Shown piece by piece: positions 61,968 to 64,000 of a stretch of 64,000 nucleotides of DNA. Position numbers and translations under genes: made by a program. The stretch is taken from contig QJZR01000012.1 of the NCBI GenBank assembly GCA_003246625.1, positions 620,001 through 684,000 on the forward strand. The letters are read 5' to 3'. Every line of letters starts with the position of its first letter. Positions within the stretch are counted from its first letter, which is position 1. The notes beneath the pieces were generated by a model that saw only the letters and a program-made list of their open reading frames with translations, had not been told where the DNA came from and made no database searches. Source of the stretch: Alphaproteobacteria bacterium (GTDB lineage: Bacteria; Pseudomonadota; Alphaproteobacteria; Rhodospirillales; Rhodospirillaceae).

Positions 61968-63310
61968 CGCAGGACCTCCGTCAGGGCCGCGACCAAGGCG
62001 TCGAAGTCCGCGTCGCCGTTGGTTTCGGTGGCCGTTACCAGCATCAGGTTCTCCAGTTCGGGGAACTGCGGATAGAAGCGCGACACCGGCACCCCGCCCA
62101 GGATTCCCTTCGCCGCCAGGGCTTCCACCACCGGCGCGGCGGGCTTGTCCAGAACCACCGCGAACTCGTTGAAGAAGGGACCGGACAGCGGCTTCACCCC
62201 CTTCACCGCGGACAGGCGCTTGGCCAGCGCGGCGGCGGCCTTGTGGTTGACCTCCGCCAGCTTGGTGAAGCCGTCCTCGCCCAAGAGGGCGAGGTGAATG
62301 GAAAAGGCCAACGCGCACAGGCCCGAGTTGGTGCAGATGTTCGAGGTCGCCTTCTCGCGACGGATGTGCTGTTCGCGGGTGGACAGGGTCAGCACCCAGC
62401 CGCGCCGTCCGTCCACGTCCAACGTCTCGCCGACCAGACGGCCGGGCATGTTGCGCATGTACTTTTCGCGGGTGGCGAACAGGCCGACGCCGGGCCCGCC
62501 GAACGACAGCGGCATGCCGAGCGAGGAACCGTCCACCACCACGATGTCCGCCCCCATTTCGCCCGGCGGCATCAAGGCGCCGAGGGAAACCGGCTCGGCC
62601 ACCGCCACCACCAGCAGCACGCCCATGGCGTGGCACTGCGCGGCCAGCGCGGTGAAGTCGGACAGACGCCCGAAGAAGCCGGGGGTCTGCACCAGCACGC
62701 AGGCCAGGTCGTCGTCGACCCGTCCGACCAGGTCCTCGATCCCCATCGGGTCGGGGGCCAGGCGTTCGCAGGAAATGCCGGTGAAGCCGGTTTCGGTCAG
62801 GATGACGTCGACATAGTGCGGATGCACCGAACCGGAGATCAGCACCTTTTTCCGCCGCGTCACCCGCGCCGCCATCAGCGCCGCCTCGGCGCAGGCGGTG
62901 GCCGCGTCGTACATCGAGGCGTTGGCCACCTCCATGCCGGTCAGCAGGCAGACCTGGGTCTGGAACTCGAACAGGGCCTGCAAGGTGCCCTGCGAGATTT
63001 CCGGCTGATAGGGGGTATAGCTGGTCAGGAACTCGCCCCGCTGGATCAGGGCGTCCACCGCCGCCGGGATATGGTGGCGGTAGGCCCCGGCGCCCAGGAA
63101 GGTGGGTGCGCAGGACGGCGACAGGTTCTTGACGGCGAAGGCGTTGAAGGCCTGCTCGACGGCCATCTCTCCCTGGTGGTCGGGCAGGTCGAAGACCGGC
63201 CCCGGCGGCACCTCTGAGGGCACGTCGCGGAACAGATCCTCGACCGAACCCACGCCGACCGCGTCCAGCATCCGGGCGCGGTCGGCGTCGTTCAACGGCA
63301 GATAGCGCAT
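61964..63310 (-). CDS. gcvPA: glycine dehydrogenase (decarboxylating) subunit 1
   Basis: The 448-residue N-terminal half of the split P protein starts [15 protein letters not shown] and has the family blocks [28 protein letters not shown] and [14 protein letters not shown]. It forms a heterodimer pair with GcvPB. Its ATG overlaps the gcvH stop (TAATG) and its stop overlaps gcvPB, so the three are tightly coupled. Confidence 0.96.
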   Translation of the reverse strand: MRYLPLNDADRARMLDAVGVGSVEDLFRDVPSEVPPGPVFDLPDHQGEMAVEQAFNAFAVKNLSPSCAPTFLGAGAYRHHIPAAVDALIQRGEFLTSYTPYQPEISQGTLQALFEFQTQVCLLTGMEVANASMYDAATACAEAALMAARVTRRKKVLISGSVHPHYVDVILTETGFTGISCERLAPDPMGIEDLVGRVDDDLACVLVQTPGFFGRLSDFTALAAQCHAMGVLLVVAVAEPVSLGALMPPGEMGADIVVVDGSSLGMPLSFGGPGVGLFATREKYMRNMPGRLVGETLDVDGRRGWVLTLSTREQHIRREKATSNICTNSGLCALAFSIHLALLGEDGFTKLAEVNHKAAAALAKRLSAVKGVKPLSGPFFNEFAVVLDKPAAPVVEALAAKGILGGVPVSRFYPQFPELENLMLVTATETNGDADFDALVAALTEVLR

Positions 63311-63687
63311 TATTCCAGGCCCTCGACGAAGGCGTCGTAGTCCTTGCGGTTCATCAGATCGTCGAGTTCCGATTCGTCGGACAACTTGATCTTGAAGAAC
63401 CAGCCGTCGCCCTCGGCGCTCTGGTTGACCTGGCCGGGCGCGTCGGCCAGGTCCTCGTTGATTTCGACGATCTCGCCGGAAACCGGGGAATAGACCTCGG
63501 AGGCCGCCTTCACCGATTCCACCACGGCGACGTCGTCGCCCTTTTCGATCGCCGTCCCCACTTCGGGCAGTTCGACGAAAACCACGTCGCCCAGTTGTTC
63601 TTGCGCGTATTCGGTGATGCCGACGGTACCGATGCCGCCTTCGACCGAAATCCACTCATGCTCTTCGGAAAAATAGAGTTTCGCCAT
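63310..63687 (-). CDS. gcvH: glycine cleavage system H protein
   Basis: The 125-residue lipoyl carrier has the attachment lysine K60 in [17 protein letters not shown]. It shuttles the aminomethyl intermediate between P, T and L proteins. ATG at 63687 has GGGGAG upstream and gives the normal [12 protein letters not shown] start. It lies between gcvT and gcvPA, overlapping the latter by one base. Confidence 0.97.
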   Translation of the reverse strand: MAKLYFSEEHEWISVEGGIGTVGITEYAQEQLGDVVFVELPEVGTAIEKGDDVAVVESVKAASEVYSPVSGEIVEINEDLADAPGQVNQSAEGDGWFFKIKLSDESELDDLMNRKDYDAFVEGLE

Positions 63688-63719
63688 CTTGGTTTCTCCC
63701 CTTGACCTGATACGCCCTG

Positions 63720-64000
63720 TCATCCCTTGAAATAGCGGTGCGGCGCGAACGGCATCGTCACCACCTCGGCGGCCAAGGCCTTGCCCCGCACCATGCAGGA
63801 GACCTTGGTTCCCGGCGCGGCATGCGCCGTTTCGACATAACCCATGGCGATCGCCGCCTGCACCGTCGGGCCGAACCCGCCCGAGGTGATCTCGCCGATC
63901 TTCCGTCCCGCCGCGTCGACGATGTCGGTATGCGCGCGGGCGGGCTGCCGTCCTTCCAGGCGCAGACCGACGCGGGTGCGCGGCGCGCCGTCCTTGATCT
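63720..64000 (-). CDS. gcvT: aminomethyltransferase, 3' part only (runs off the window)
   Basis: The minus-strand frame open to the window edge encodes about 93 C-terminal residues of the glycine cleavage T protein: [20 protein letters not shown], then [20 protein letters not shown] and a final [11 protein letters not shown]. These are typical of the barrel domain at the GcvT C-terminus. The stop lies 32 bases before the gcvH start, making gcvT the first visible gene of the operon. The start and any glycine riboswitch would lie beyond position 64000. Confidence 0.93.
   Translation of the reverse strand, partial: IKDGAPRTRVGLRLEGRQPARAHTDIVDAAGRKIGEITSGGFGPTVQAAIAMGYVETAHAAPGTKVSCMVRGKALAAEVVTMPFAPHRYFKG

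Overview
The window is GC-rich chromosomal DNA of an alphaproteobacterium, most likely a Rhodospirillales-type free-living organism. This is inferred from codon bias, the abundance of two-component, chemotaxis and cyclic-nucleotide genes, a glycogen operon, a sulfide:quinone oxidoreductase and the style of the tRNA genes; no marker gene fixes the genus.

Bases 1-32558 are host chromosome. In order they hold a DmpA-type peptidase coupled to an RpiR regulator; an HD-GYP protein, a DUF1847 protein and a membrane chemoreceptor; the glycogen genes glgA-glgP facing glgC and an OsmC protein; thiC behind a TPP riboswitch; a metallo-beta-lactamase-fold protein; an RND efflux pair diverging from a SqrR/BigR-like persulfide sensor and sqr; queF; a glycosyltransferase-like protein; a translationally coupled signalling operon (triple-receiver hybrid kinase, CheR, CheB, REC-GGDEF); and an unusual soluble chemoreceptor with a C-terminal urea/amide-binding-type domain behind a good sigma-54 promoter match.

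Bases 32559-53809 form an integrated mobile element of about 21 kb, bounded by 47-bp direct repeats of the 3' part of tRNA-Gly(CCC). A tyrosine integrase lies next to the intact tRNA. The backbone has an AlpA-like protein, a RepC-like initiator, an orphan DotA/TraY membrane protein, small ribbon-helix-helix regulators, MobC and a relaxase with LPD7 and TOPRIM parts. No type IV secretion apparatus is visible, so it is probably mobilizable rather than self-transmissible. At the left end is a candidate defence operon: HipB-like repressor, HipA-like kinase, a protein with a PD-(D/E)XK nuclease signature, and an RloC/PrrC-like zinc-hook ATPase. At the right end an IS3-family (IS407-like) insertion has cut a metallophosphoesterase gene, and an A+T-rich Sll1717-type P-loop ATPase gene begins six bases beyond it.

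Bases 53810-64000 return to chromosome: tRNA-Gly, folE, a chorismate mutase, an adenylate cyclase fused to hemerythrin next to a 26-bp perfect palindrome, tRNA-Gln(CTG), two nucleotide-sugar genes (a uronate epimerase and a UDP-sugar dehydrogenase), a DUF554 membrane protein, and the glycine cleavage operon gcvT-gcvH-gcvPA-gcvPB, whose gcvT runs off the right edge.

The strongest candidate for an undescribed system is the hipB-hipA-nuclease-ATPase operon at 32999-38424. The soluble chemoreceptor-UrtA fusion at 30301-32542 and the RepC-DotA/TraY operon are next. All functional calls come from reading motifs by eye; no database search was run.
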